In this document: positions 14,536 through 24,333 of the stretch, in pieces | Numbering within the stretch: position 1 is the first letter of the stretch | Layout: each line of letters starts with the position of its first letter | From: Candidatus Cloacimonadota bacterium | GTDB taxonomy: Bacteria > Cloacimonadota > Cloacimonadia > JGIOTU-2 | Length of the DNA: 34,639 bases | NCBI GenBank assembly: GCA_011043895.1 | Contig: DRBZ01000004.1 | Span: forward strand, 1 to 34,639 | Direction: 5' to 3' | Program-made: the position numbers and the translations under genes | Notes under the pieces: model-generated | Told to the model about the DNA's origin: nothing | Seen by the model: the letters and a program-made list of their open reading frames with translations, nothing else | The model's database searches: none

Positions 14536-16458
14536 TTATTTCATGTAGACCATTTTTCTGGTCTGAGAAATGGAATCTCCTTGCAATCTATAGAAATAAA
14601 TTCCGCTTGCCACGGGTTTTTCACTTGAATTCAACCCATTCCACACAATAGTGCCTTGTGTGTCATCAAGTGTAAATTCATTTACTTTATCTCCGATGAT
14701 ATTGTAAATTGTGAGAGTTGCATGAGTACAATTTTTTGGCAAAGAGTATGAAATAGCTGTTGAACCCTTGAAAGGATTGGGAGAATTCTGACTTATATAG
14801 ATCGTCTCAATGTAAGGATCATCCACTGAAATCTGATGATGGTAATAAAGCGCACCCATATCAGCTCTTGTGCCATCTGGATCGGGTGGTGATGCCGGGT
14901 CACCTGTATCAATACATGGTGAAGTATCCTGAAGACTCCAATCAGCTGCTAATCCGTCATAAGTTGGACCGTCTCCGGTTGTTGGATCTAAGAATAAGGG
15001 ATCATCACTAATATTACCGGTTCCTGTGTAGCCACCTGTTACGCAAGAGTAAGTGACTGTTGGACTGCTACTAAAAGTCGTGAAGATCAAACCATCATGG
15101 ATAAGAATGCAGTTATTCACTATCGGACTTGAAGAAAGAAGATAGATGCATGCATAGTTTCCAATATTGTTTGCAATAGTATTATTTACCAAAGCTGCAT
15201 CCGAACCGTTCTTCATGCCTATTGCACCTGCAAACATTGCTTCATTATTCACTATGATGTTGTGGCTTATCGTGCATGATGAATTATCCAGGACAATACC
15301 TCCAGATAGAATTGAACTAGTATTATTGGAAATAGAATTTCCTGAGATCAAGACATCATTAGTTTCTATCACATTGATAGCGGGTCCCTTTTGAGAAGTA
15401 TTAGAATTCTCATAAAATATACTGTTAAGGATTTCAGCGGAAGAATTCTCAATTTCAACCGCACTTTCTGTCGCACCCGTGAAATAACAGTAATCAATCA
15501 CATTATCTTCCGAAGAATCAATGATCTTAATACCTTTCCACTGGTCATTAGTTGAGAATTCGATCAATCCTCTTTCAGAACCCTGTGCAATGATTTGTCC
15601 TTTCACCTCAAGTTTCGAATTACCATTCACAATGATTTCTGTATTCGGTTCTATATTCAGTAAGCATCCTGGTTGAATAGTTGTAGTTCCTGTTATCACA
15701 TACGGACTGTATGCAGAAGTCCATGTACCCGCAACGTTGCCGTAGATATTTGATGGATCTGTCACTGTGATGAAATCATCTTCCGTAAGAGTATTCGATT
15801 CAGTACCTTCATAAATGGTTAAAGATACGTCATAAGAACCTACTGCATCATACAGCCAGAAAGGATTTTCTTCATAACTATCTATGGTTCCATCACCATC
15901 AAGATCCCATTCCCATGTATCAGGATTACCAGATGAGGTGCTAGTAAATTGCACTCCAAGTTGAGGAGGACCTTGTGTGATGTTTGCTTCGAAGTTTGCA
16001 TACATTCCAAGTGAAGCGATTGCATCGTCTAGTGCAGAAGGTACACTACTCACGCCATTATCTCCATAATATAATACATATCCTCCACCAATGACTGCAA
16101 AGAATGGAATATATCCGTTGCCATAATCCCAATATATCGAGTTAATTTCTGCAGCATAGGGATAGGTTGCTCCATAAGCAGACCAGTTTGTCTCCGATAC
16201 AATATATACATGTCCAGTTGATTGGTAGTTCTGCCAGATAGTTTCAAGTTGCGGCGCCGCCGAAACACAGCCACTTCAACCAGTACCTCCCCAGAAAAAT
16301 ACGATTGCTTTCTGGGCATCTATCAAATCATAAATTGAGTGAGTTTCACCATTACTGTCCGTCCAGCTAAAATTATCAACTACATCTCCAACCTGATAGA
16401 CTGCAAATGCTGATGAACTCAATAGCAGTAGAAAAGCTAAAATTACTATTTTCTTCAT
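14536..16458 (-). CDS. Secreted selenoprotein: redoxin (UxxC) - PKD - parallel beta-helix - sorting domain
   Basis: One frame runs 640 residues if the UGA at 16278-16276 is read as selenocysteine 61. The start has a perfect ribosome site (AGGAGGAGCAA-ATG) and a signal peptide (residues 1-19). The redoxin/TlpA-like domain (about 20-150) begins YQVGDVVDNFSWTDSNGETH; its active site reads FFWGGTG-U-SGC, where relatives have FWATWCPPC, so Sec61 and Cys64 form a UxxC pair. The frame continues QLETIWQNY, IPFFAVIGGG, then a PKD domain (WDLDGDGTIDS), a right-handed beta-helix with many N-N-T repeats, and a FlgD/T9SS-like end with SPNPF and KMVYMK. The protein should be exported and probably surface-attached. 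A promoter and terminator separate it from the paralogue upstream. No second UGA occurs. Confidence 0.88.
16248..16278 (-). promoter_or_regulatory. UGA codon and candidate SECIS hairpin (redoxin selenoprotein)
   Basis: Directly after the UGA the message is unusually GC-rich for this locus. GUU (nt 10-12) can pair with AAC (26-28) and GCG (16-18) with CGC (23-25), leaving a bulge starting with U and a G-first loop about 19 nt from the UGA, inside the 16-37 nt window of bacterial SECIS elements. Alternative pairings exist, so the fold is less certain than in the neighbouring gene. Confidence 0.55.
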
Positions 16459-16485
16459 TTGCTCCTCCTGTGTTATTTAACTTTC

Positions 16486-16513
16486 TAAATAAATTCCCCC
16501 GAAACCTTGTCAA
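16486..16513 (-). promoter_or_regulatory. Probable promoter of the redoxin selenoprotein gene
   Basis: On the minus strand a perfect TTGACA (16513-16508), a 16-nt spacer and TATTTA (16491-16486), about 28 nt ahead of the start codon and just after the terminator-like hairpin of the upstream gene. It suggests that this gene, selC, selA and selB can be transcribed apart from the long upstream operon. Confidence 0.5.
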
Positions 16514-16621
16514 TTTTTTTTCATACATTTAGACTATAAATATCAATGTCTTCTGTCGGCTTACTATGATTTATTGTTCGAGCGGAATCGTAAACTCGGA
16601 CAATCGGAAGTTTTTCTATAA

Positions 16622-16657
16622 AAGAGAGCAGGAAAATATTAATTATCCTGCTCTCTT
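16622..16657 (-). terminator. Rho-independent terminator after the Omp28-like selenoprotein gene
   Basis: A perfect 12-bp stem (AAGAGAGCAGGA with TCCTGCTCTCTT) around a 12-nt AT-rich loop, 19 nt after the stop codon at 16676, followed on the minus strand by a short U-rich stretch (TTATAG). It ends the run of tightly packed genes that begins at dsbD. Confidence 0.7.
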
Positions 16658-16675
16658 GTGTGTATAAATTTTTGT

Positions 16676-18853
16676 TTATTTCATAAGGATCATTTTCTCT
16701 ATTCGCTCAATTGTATCTGTTTCGAGTTTATAGAAATAGATACCGTTTGCAACACCATTGCCAGCTTCATCCAGTCCGTTCCAGGTGACATTCTGATCTT
16801 CACTTGTGGTATTCAATTCGAACTGCTTAACAAGTTCACCTTTGATGTTATATATCTCAATCGAACCTGTTGTTACACCAGCGGGGAGCGAATAGGAAAT
16901 TGTTGTTTCATGTACAAATGGATTAGGATAGTTCTGGATAAGTATATCCTGAGCATGAGGTTCATCCACCGACACATTTTGATGGTAGTACAGCGCTCCC
17001 ATATCTGCAATTGTGCCATCCGGGTCTGGTGGTGATGCAGGATTTCCTGCATCAATGCAGGGAGAATTTTCCTGCAGACTCCAATCAGCTGCAAGACCAT
17101 CATAGGTCGGACCATCACCAGCTGTAGGATTGACAAATAATGGATCGACATCTATGTTTCCTGTTCCAGTATATCCACCAGAAAGATTTGTATAGTTCAC
17201 TATCGGAGCACATGAGAAGTTTATGAAAACTTCTTCCGTGCTGATAATTATGCAATTCTCGATATTCGGATTGGAATCTGAGAACATATAGAACGCAGCC
17301 CAGTTCGAAAGGTTGTTTGCAATCGTATTGTTAATAATATCAGGGGAAGATGTATTTTTCAAGCTGAAAGCTCCAGCAAAGTTTGCTTCATTGTTTACAA
17401 TGATATTTCTTTCGATCAATGGTGATGAATTATCTAAGCTGATCGCTCCAGCAAGACTTGTGCTCGTATTATTCGCAAACTTACTCCATGATATTTCTAC
17501 ATCATCAGAATTTAATACATTGATTGCTGGTCCCTTCTGAGTTGTTGTAGAATTTTCATAGAATGTACAATTAGTTACAGTAACTGTTGAATTATTAATA
17601 TCCACTGCAGATTCCGTGCAATTAGTGAAAGTAGCATAGGATAAGAGGTTATCATAAGGCGATAAGAAGAAGTAGATGCCTTTCCAGTTATTATCAGTTG
17701 TGAACAAAACATTTCCTCGTTCATCTCCGGCAACAAGCAGTGTACCTTCGACAGTCATCTTGCTGCTGTTGTTTATGCGAACTTCCACGTTGGGTCCAAT
17801 CTCCAGCGTTGCTTCATCTTTGATATTCACATTATCAGTAATCGTATATGGACTGTATGTCTCTGTCCACACTCCAGAAAGGTCGCCAATAATATTGGAA
17901 GTTGAGGTAACAGTGATGAAATCTTCTGCTGTTGTGGTCGCCTGGTCAATACCATCGGAAATACGAAGGATTACGTCATAGGAACCAGGGGCATCATAGA
18001 GAAAATAGGGATTTTCCTCAGTACTGTCCCACGTTCCATCACCATCGAAATCCCACTCATATGAAGTGATACCGGTACTTGGATAGGATTCGTTATAGAA
18101 CTGCACACCCAATTCCGGAGGACCGGACTGCACATTACTGCTGAACATCGGGAACAATCCATCCACTCCACAAGTTGCTGCCTGAAGGATCATAAGATTT
18201 CCCGAGAAGGTTTGCACCAGAACAACTCCCCTTAGATCAGGTACGATCCAGTCTGGATCATAAGTGAAAGAATGGGTAAAGGTTTCTGTTTGTCCCACTG
18301 TAGTCAAATTGAAGTTTACTTCATGATACGCTACAACTGCGCAGGTGTAGTCATCATTGTATTTGTAGGAGAGAAGAAAGATCAATTTGTTATTTGTTGT
18401 CGTAATATTACTGGTAACTTCAACATCTGCCTGAATATCAACTGTCGAACGTGTGGATAGATCCATTGAAATATCTATACTAAGTGGGCTATCAAGTGCA
18501 TTTAATGTATTATAATGTGGAAGGTAGTAATTATACATACTTCCGCTACCCATTCCTCCGACTTCAGAAATGTAACCGCCAAAACGTGCGTGTGGAATAC
18601 CACTTACACCATACATCCCTCCTCTGACACTGTAATTCGGACTGGGCATACCCACATAACCGCTTGAGCTCTGCCAGAAAAGAGGAATAAAGTTATCGAA
18701 ATTATTTGCTAAGTCTCTCAACCCGGCCCGGGCTGACGGACAGTATCCTCAAGTAGTTGAAGTAAACACTTCACCTACAACATTCATTGGTGTTGCCAGT
18801 AGTAACGAGGGAAGTATCGTGAGAGTTATTAGTGTAATCAGTAGTTTTTTCAT
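16676..18853 (-). CDS. Secreted selenoprotein: Omp28-like (UxxC) - PKD - parallel beta-helix - sorting domain
   Basis: The gene begins at the ATG at 18853 (AAGGAG 5 nt upstream) and encodes 725 residues when the UGA at 18751-18749 is read as selenocysteine 35. A signal peptide (MKKLLITLITLTILPSLLLA) is followed by VVGEVFTSTT-U-GYCPSARAGLRDL, matching the active site of Omp28-like proteins (the paralogue in this operon has VEVATATWCPNCHYA), so Sec35 and Cys38 form UxxC. The typical later segment GMYGVSGIPHARFGG, near the cis-proline of the thioredoxin fold, is intact. Then a PKD domain (about 235-315, WDFDGDGTWDS), a beta-helix (about 320-610), and a C-terminal sorting domain with NYPNPF and KMILMK. 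Everything after residue 150 is clearly paralogous to the gene downstream, including the identical DGPTYDGLAADWSLQ. It starts 13 nt after the BNR gene. Confidence 0.9.
18713..18751 (-). promoter_or_regulatory. UGA codon and SECIS element (Omp28-like selenoprotein)
   Basis: Seven nt after the UGA begins a hairpin: GUC, a 2x2 internal loop, UCAGCCC pairing with GGGUUGA (7 bp including one G-U), a GGGCC pentaloop, and closing GAC. The apical loop lies 20-24 nt after the UGA and starts with GG. Distance, stem size and G-first loop all fit bacterial SECIS elements bound by SelB. Confidence 0.8.
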
Positions 18854-18866
18854 GAGAACTCCTTTT

Positions 18867-21467
18867 TTATTGTATTATTGTGCATTTGTTAACATGTATT
18901 ATTTGGTCATCAATTGATAATTGATAGAGATACGTTCCAGCAGGAACTTCAGTTCCACGGGCATCTTTTCCATCCCATCTTACATAATGATCTCCCGCTG
19001 GTACATTCTTCTTAATCAATGTTCTGACCAATTGTCCCTTTATGTTGTACAAAGAAATTTCAACATGTGAAGGTCTTTCCAGTGTATAGGATATCTGAGT
19101 TTCTCTGTGCTGGGAGAGATTGAAAGGATTGGGATAATTCTGATACAGATGTGAGAGAACTTCATGCTGCTGGGGATCGGTACTCACAATGATATCATCA
19201 AGATCGATCTTATACGCAGAACATCCATAGGTTCCGATCACCATGAAACGTTCTATCTCGTGAATCTTCATATCGCAGACAGGTACATTTGGTAATCCCT
19301 GAGAGATACTATACCATTGCTGTCCTCCATTTTCGGTGAAGAACACACCGGAATCAGTGCCGACAAAAAGTTTATCTGGGATATCAGGATCAATTGCAAT
19401 CACATTAACGGGAATTTCAGGCAAATTTCCGCTTATATCAATCCAGTCCAAACCTAGGTTAGTCGATTTGAACACATGTGGTGCTTCTTCATCCCATCTG
19501 AAACCGGAAACTGTTGCATAAATCGTATTCACATCATGGGGGTCACAAGCAACTCTGGTAATCCAGCGAACAGGTAAACCAGCAGAGATATCTGTCCAGG
19601 AAGAACCTTCATTTGTTGAGATATGCACTCTCCCATCATCAGAACCAGCAACAATAATACTTGGATCAAGGCTCGAGATAGCAATCGTTGAGATAGTATG
19701 GTAACTGCTGCCATCATCACCTTGGGTAAGATCTCCGCTGACTGGTGTCCATCCAGATCCACCATTGGTTGTTTTCCATATCCGATAAGTTCCAAAATAC
19801 AGGATGTCTGGATCAGTAGGATGCATGACATAGGGTGAGGACCAATTGGTTCTATCACCACTCATAGAATAGGCGATATAACTGAAACCATAACCACCAT
19901 TTGTCGATTTATACAGATTGCCCCATTGGTATTCGGCAAAAATAATATTTGGATTTGTATAATCAACAAGGCAATAGAAGCCATCTCCTCCGAGGATCGC
20001 TTCCCAGTCATTAAAAGCACCTGTCAATGTTCGTATAGTGTTGTTGTCTTGGGTTCCACCATATATTCTGTAAGGATATGTATGATCAATTTCTATCGCA
20101 TAGAATTGCGTCATAGGAATATTGTTGATCTTTTCCCAGGAGTTTCCATTTGTCGTACTCTTGTACAAGCCACCGTCATTACCTTCTAATATGAACAGGA
20201 CATCATCATCGATATACATAGCATGATGATCAACATGCATACTGTAACCGACCTCATTCCAGCTGTTTCCGCCATTTGTTGACCGATAAAGTTCCACTCC
20301 CATCACATAGACGATATCCGGATTTGTCGGATCGACACGTATTTGCCCAAAATACCATCCAAAAGTACTGTTGATACCTTGTAGGGCACCATCATTGGTA
20401 GGAAGCCACGTTGCTCCACCATCATCTGTCTTGTACACATCTACCTGACTGGATCTGTCATAAAAAGCATAAAGCCGATTAGGATTTGACTGAGAAATAG
20501 TTATACCAATACGCCCAACATCACTTCCAGTTGGTAGCCCGTATGTAAGTTCATACCAGGTATCTCCGCCATCTTCTGTTTTCCAGATACCAGAACTTGG
20601 ACCGAAAGAACGACGATAGTTCAGTCCTCTCATACGCTCCCACATCGTTGCATAGAGTATATCAGGATTAGTGGGATGCTGAACAAGATCAACCGCCGCA
20701 GTTGAGTCTGTAATAAAAAGTTTTCTATCCCAGGTTTGTCCACCATCCTCACTTCTATATACTCCTCTCTGCTGATTTGGTGAAAAGAGATTACCACAGG
20801 CAGCGACAAAAACTCTCTGTGAGTTATTATAATCAACAATTATCCTTCCGATATAACCTGATTCCTCAAGTCCAATATGCTCCCATGATAACCCAGCATT
20901 AGTAGATTTATACAATCCATTGCCAAGGAAGCTATAACTGGAAGCATTTGCTTCTCCGGTTCCTACATAGAGTGTGTTCTCATCATTTGGATCAAGTGCA
21001 ATATCTCCAATAGAGATCACAGGGGCATTTGTAAAAACATTTGACCAGGTATTTCCCCCATCGATGGTCTTATACACACCACCAGAAGCTGCGCCCACGT
21101 AGAACTTATCAAGATCAGTCGGGCATACTGCAAGATCTGTAATGCGACCTCCGATATTCGTTGGTCCTACCAATTCCCAATTATATCTATACTGTGAAGA
21201 AGCTTCGTGCATTTTTTGTGCATCATCCATGCTCTGCAAATAATGATCGAGCTTGATCTTATCATGTGGATATACCCTCTGATAAGCCATCCATTCATTA
21301 GGAATCACATCTGGCTCTTTCAGGGCAGCTTCACCGTGAGGGCGTTCCACCCAGCGTTCAGCTGGTTTACCTTTCTTGGGAGTCCCGTTCGTAGTTAACA
21401 CTGTGACGACAACCGCAATAACAATGAGAAAAACAATCAGAGAGAACTTATATTGCAATATTTTCAT
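18867..21467 (-). CDS. Secreted BNR/sortilin-like beta-propeller protein with sorting domain
   Basis: 866 residues. An N-terminal hydrophobic helix (SLIVFLIVIAVVVTVLTT, about 9-26) serves as signal or anchor. The body holds about twelve Asp-box repeats, such as KTIDGGNTWSN, RSEDGGQTWDR, KTDDGGATWLP and RSTNGGNSWNE, each ahead of a segment of the type DPNDENTLYVGTG; these build one or two beta-propellers of the VPS10/sortilin-BNR type. The C-terminus (YQNYPNPFN, VRWDGKDARGTEVPAGTYLY) is a FlgD-Ig/T9SS-like sorting domain. Such proteins bind or process extracellular polymers, but I see no catalytic signature. It starts 2 codons after the protease stop (4-nt gap), so it is co-transcribed with it. 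Confidence 0.8.
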   Translation of the reverse strand: MKILQYKFSLIVFLIVIAVVVTVLTTNGTPKKGKPAERWVERPHGEAALKEPDVIPNEWMAYQRVYPHDKIKLDHYLQSMDDAQKMHEASSQYRYNWELVGPTNIGGRITDLAVCPTDLDKFYVGAASGGVYKTIDGGNTWSNVFTNAPVISIGDIALDPNDENTLYVGTGEANASSYSFLGNGLYKSTNAGLSWEHIGLEESGYIGRIIVDYNNSQRVFVAACGNLFSPNQQRGVYRSEDGGQTWDRKLFITDSTAAVDLVQHPTNPDILYATMWERMRGLNYRRSFGPSSGIWKTEDGGDTWYELTYGLPTGSDVGRIGITISQSNPNRLYAFYDRSSQVDVYKTDDGGATWLPTNDGALQGINSTFGWYFGQIRVDPTNPDIVYVMGVELYRSTNGGNSWNEVGYSMHVDHHAMYIDDDVLFILEGNDGGLYKSTTNGNSWEKINNIPMTQFYAIEIDHTYPYRIYGGTQDNNTIRTLTGAFNDWEAILGGDGFYCLVDYTNPNIIFAEYQWGNLYKSTNGGYGFSYIAYSMSGDRTNWSSPYVMHPTDPDILYFGTYRIWKTTNGGSGWTPVSGDLTQGDDGSSYHTISTIAISSLDPSIIVAGSDDGRVHISTNEGSSWTDISAGLPVRWITRVACDPHDVNTIYATVSGFRWDEEAPHVFKSTNLGLDWIDISGNLPEIPVNVIAIDPDIPDKLFVGTDSGVFFTENGGQQWYSISQGLPNVPVCDMKIHEIERFMVIGTYGCSAYKIDLDDIIVSTDPQQHEVLSHLYQNYPNPFNLSQHRETQISYTLERPSHVEISLYNIKGQLVRTLIKKNVPAGDHYVRWDGKDARGTEVPAGTYLYQLSIDDQIIHVNKCTIIQ

Positions 21468-21471
21468 AATG

Positions 21472-23559
21472 CTACTTTATAATAATGAATTTATTTGAAT
21501 AACTCACATCCTGATAGTTGATCTTGTAAAAATAGAATCCATCCGCAAAAGATTGAGCATTTAGTGTTGCTGATCCATTTTGCCCGTAAATTGTCGTCAC
21601 ATATTTACCCTTAATATTATAAATATCTATCGGTATTTCGGGTTGGGTGTGATTAATAATATAAGAAATTGTAAGTTGCGTTTTCACTGGATTCGGGAAG
21701 TATTCTATTGAGATGTGAACAGGATTGACAGGATCATCATTACTTACATTTATATATCCCTGCCCGGTTACTGGTAGATAATCAAAGTTGAAAGGGAAAA
21801 TATTTATTCGAACATTACTGTCATAGTATTGCACACAAGTCGGGTAGAATGTGAGATCATATGTATTGCATTCTCCACAGGCAACTTCATAATCAAGGAT
21901 GTTTCTTCCGAGTTCTTTGGAACCAGACTCAGATACAGTAAATCCATCAGGGGTTACTATCGATCCACGAAGGGTATCTCCACCGACATTCTCGATATGG
22001 AATTGCAGAGTTGAGTCTGAACCAACATACACCGTACCAAAATCAAGGCTGTCCGGGAAAAAATATAGAATTGGCTGCGGGAAGGGTACATTATTCACTG
22101 CTTCCAGTGCATCAACACAACCAGAGCCATAGGTATTACTTTTGGTTGTTGCAAGATGTAGAGCAGTTTCCTCGAGTATTTGATCAATTTGAGGTGGCGT
22201 AAGATCACCATTTTTGGAGAGCATCAGTGCCATTACACCCGCAGCACAGGGTGTTGCCATTGAAGTACCACTCCATCCGCTTTCATATCCTGTATTGCTG
22301 TAATGAGCAAGGGATTTGATATTGGAACCGGGTGCTACCACGTCTGGTCTGACAAATCCCATCTCTGGATTGTATGGATAGTCATTAAATCCGTAGATCG
22401 TTTCCCATGTGGAAGGACCTCCTGCAGAGAAACCTGAAATATAATCACTTGAAGTGGTCGAACCAATACACACAACAGCAGTGGTTCCACCTAATAGGGT
22501 TTGATCAGGATGAAGCCATGGCGGGGGGCAATCACCAGGAGTTCGTACATTATCGGGGATCGGGTACATATACTGCTGATCTCCTTCATTACCAGCAGCA
22601 ACAGCAACAGTAACACCTGCTGACAGTGCATTTATCATAGTATTTCTCCAGGTTGCACGGTTAGGTCCCCATGACTGTTGCCATCCCAAAGACATGCTTA
22701 TAATATCAGCGCCATTATCTATGGAAAACTGAATAGCGCTCCAAACTCCAGATTCCGACCCACTTCCACCGCTATCCATGACTTTCAGACACATAATCTG
22801 TACATCAGGAGCCATGCCAGTTTGAGAACCAGCAGTTCCATCTCCCGCGACTGTACCAGCACAATGAGTACCATGTCCGTGATCATCCATTGGGTTATTA
22901 TCATTATTTCTAAAATCCCATCAGTGATAAGGATAACCAGGATCTGTCCAGAGATGATCTGCCAGATCCACATGATTATAATTGACTCCTGTATCAATCA
23001 CTGAAACGACAACACCATCTCCTGTATGGCCAAGCGCCCAGACATCATCTGCATTAACTTTTATAACATTCCAGGTGATCTCCCGGGTCGTTGGATCGAA
23101 AGTCTTGGTCTTCTCAAATGATATCATCTTGCGCATCTCATCATGATCTATCAATGTAATATCATCTCTATGAGCAAGGTCATAGATCACTTCATGTTTT
23201 GCCTTGCATGCAACAACATTTGATATCCAGAGTGGATTCAGATCTTTCACAAGATCACTGTGCATATAACTATTTAGCGAACCAACTATATCTTGCTGGT
23301 GAAATTCTGCAAAAGATTTTAATTCCTCAATAACATGACTGCGTTTTTCATTTCGAGGTAGATAAACACTCTGATCTAATAGCACTTGAGGATCATATTG
23401 ATCTTTCATAATGATGATGATTGGAATAAGATCATCTGATTTTGTTTCAATCAATTTGTGCTGTAGTTGTGGTGAAATAAGATCTCGGTTTCCGAATAGG
23501 GCTGCAGAGCCGACTAAGATTGTCAGTGTCAATACGAGTATGAAACGTAAATTGTGCAT
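21472..23559 (-). CDS. Secreted subtilisin-like (S8) serine protease interrupted by an in-frame UGA
   Basis: One frame covers 695 residues with a single internal UGA at codon 213 (22923-22921). Signal peptide 1-22; an I9-type propeptide (about 40-150); catalytic Asp189 (VVSVIDTGVNYNHVDL), His229 (DDHGHGTHCAGT), oxyanion Asn324 (AAGNEG) and Ser433 (SGTSMATPCAAG) are all intact and lie on both sides of the UGA. The UGA sits in YPYH-U-WDFRNNDNNP, where related proteases generally have Gly before W/Y-[DN]-F; GGA to UGA is one base change. The C-terminus has an Ig-like region and a sorting domain (FPNPV...NKFIIIK). Either the UGA is read as Sec or otherwise, or the gene is a fresh nonsense mutant or a sequence error. 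No convincing SECIS follows. Confidence 0.75.
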
Positions 23560-23568
23560 AAAAACTCC

Positions 23569-24318
23569 TTATCTGAGTAATAATAATTTCTTGGGTTGTG
23601 ATACGCCTGCATCATAAATGATAGTGTAATAGTACACACCGCTTGGCATCACGTTTCCAAAAGCATCTTTTCCATCCCATGAGATTGATGTCTGACCGGG
23701 ATTGAGTATGAAATCTTTAACTAATCGACCTTTTATATCATATATCGCTACTTCATTATGCAGCGAAGAATTGTTCTTCAAATCAAAGGAAATCGTTGTT
23801 GACTCGCTGAACGGATTCGGTGCATTATGCTGTATGATATCATTATAACCTGGATCATCTATCGAAGCAGAAGTGGTATAAGAAAAATTCAACACATAGG
23901 GCTCGGTAAGACTGGCTGCTTCAAAAGTAAATGAAAATGCCAATGATCCTGAGGAATTAACAATGACTTCAAAATCCAATTTTAATGTATCTCCAGAGTT
24001 AAAGGTAAAATTCCATGGAATTGGAGGGTATCCTTCTGGAGGTACCACATGACAACCTCCTGAACCATGAAGTTCATGACACCACAAAAGCTGCCAATTT
24101 GGTGGCACTGGTGTTGACTCATAATCAACCGTTAGGGTAAAATTATCACTTACACCAAGATTGATTACATCAAAATAATCTGAGAGATACATATAAGTAG
24201 AATCACTGTATGGAGGTCCTATCACATCAGGATCAAAGGGAATGTTTGATGTTAGGTCAGCTTGCAGGAGAGATCCTGCAAATAATGAAACGAAACAAAT
24301 AATTATAAATTTTTTCAT
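23569..24318 (-). CDS. Small secreted protein with C-terminal sorting domain, function unknown
   Basis: 249 residues: signal peptide MKKFIIICFVSLFAGSLLQA, a beta-rich domain of about 145 residues with a short Cys-containing segment (LWCHELHGSGGCHVVPP), and a FlgD/T9SS-like C-terminal domain (NAPNPFSESTTISFDL, ISWDGKDAFGNVMPSGVYYY, KKLLLLR). The first domain is not one I recognise. The three cysteines (none in a CxxC) in a redox operon are worth noting. Separated from its neighbours by 9 and 15 nt. Confidence 0.65.
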   Translation of the reverse strand: MKKFIIICFVSLFAGSLLQADLTSNIPFDPDVIGPPYSDSTYMYLSDYFDVINLGVSDNFTLTVDYESTPVPPNWQLLWCHELHGSGGCHVVPPEGYPPIPWNFTFNSGDTLKLDFEVIVNSSGSLAFSFTFEAASLTEPYVLNFSYTTSASIDDPGYNDIIQHNAPNPFSESTTISFDLKNNSSLHNEVAIYDIKGRLVKDFILNPGQTSISWDGKDAFGNVMPSGVYYYTIIYDAGVSQPKKLLLLR

Positions 24319-24333
24319 GTATATACTCCTTTC

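Noticed and set aside
16050..16319. An 89-codon open frame over the break in the redoxin gene, suggesting a frameshift between two genes.
   Set aside because: The original frame continues through the UGA without any indel into a coherent redoxin half and the PKD domain; the alternative frame has no recognisable protein.
21472..23559. UGA meaning glycine, as in SR1/Gracilibacteria, because the protease UGA falls on a Gly position.
   Set aside because: UGA also ends the histidine kinase (32632-32630) and the methylase (2644-2646), the other two internal UGAs sit on redox Cys positions, and a tRNA(Sec) is present.
14536..24318. A full type IX secretion system.
   Set aside because: Only proteins with YPNPF-type C-terminal domains are here; no Por/Gld components are in the window, and FlgD-like Ig ends occur in lineages where the export route is not proven.
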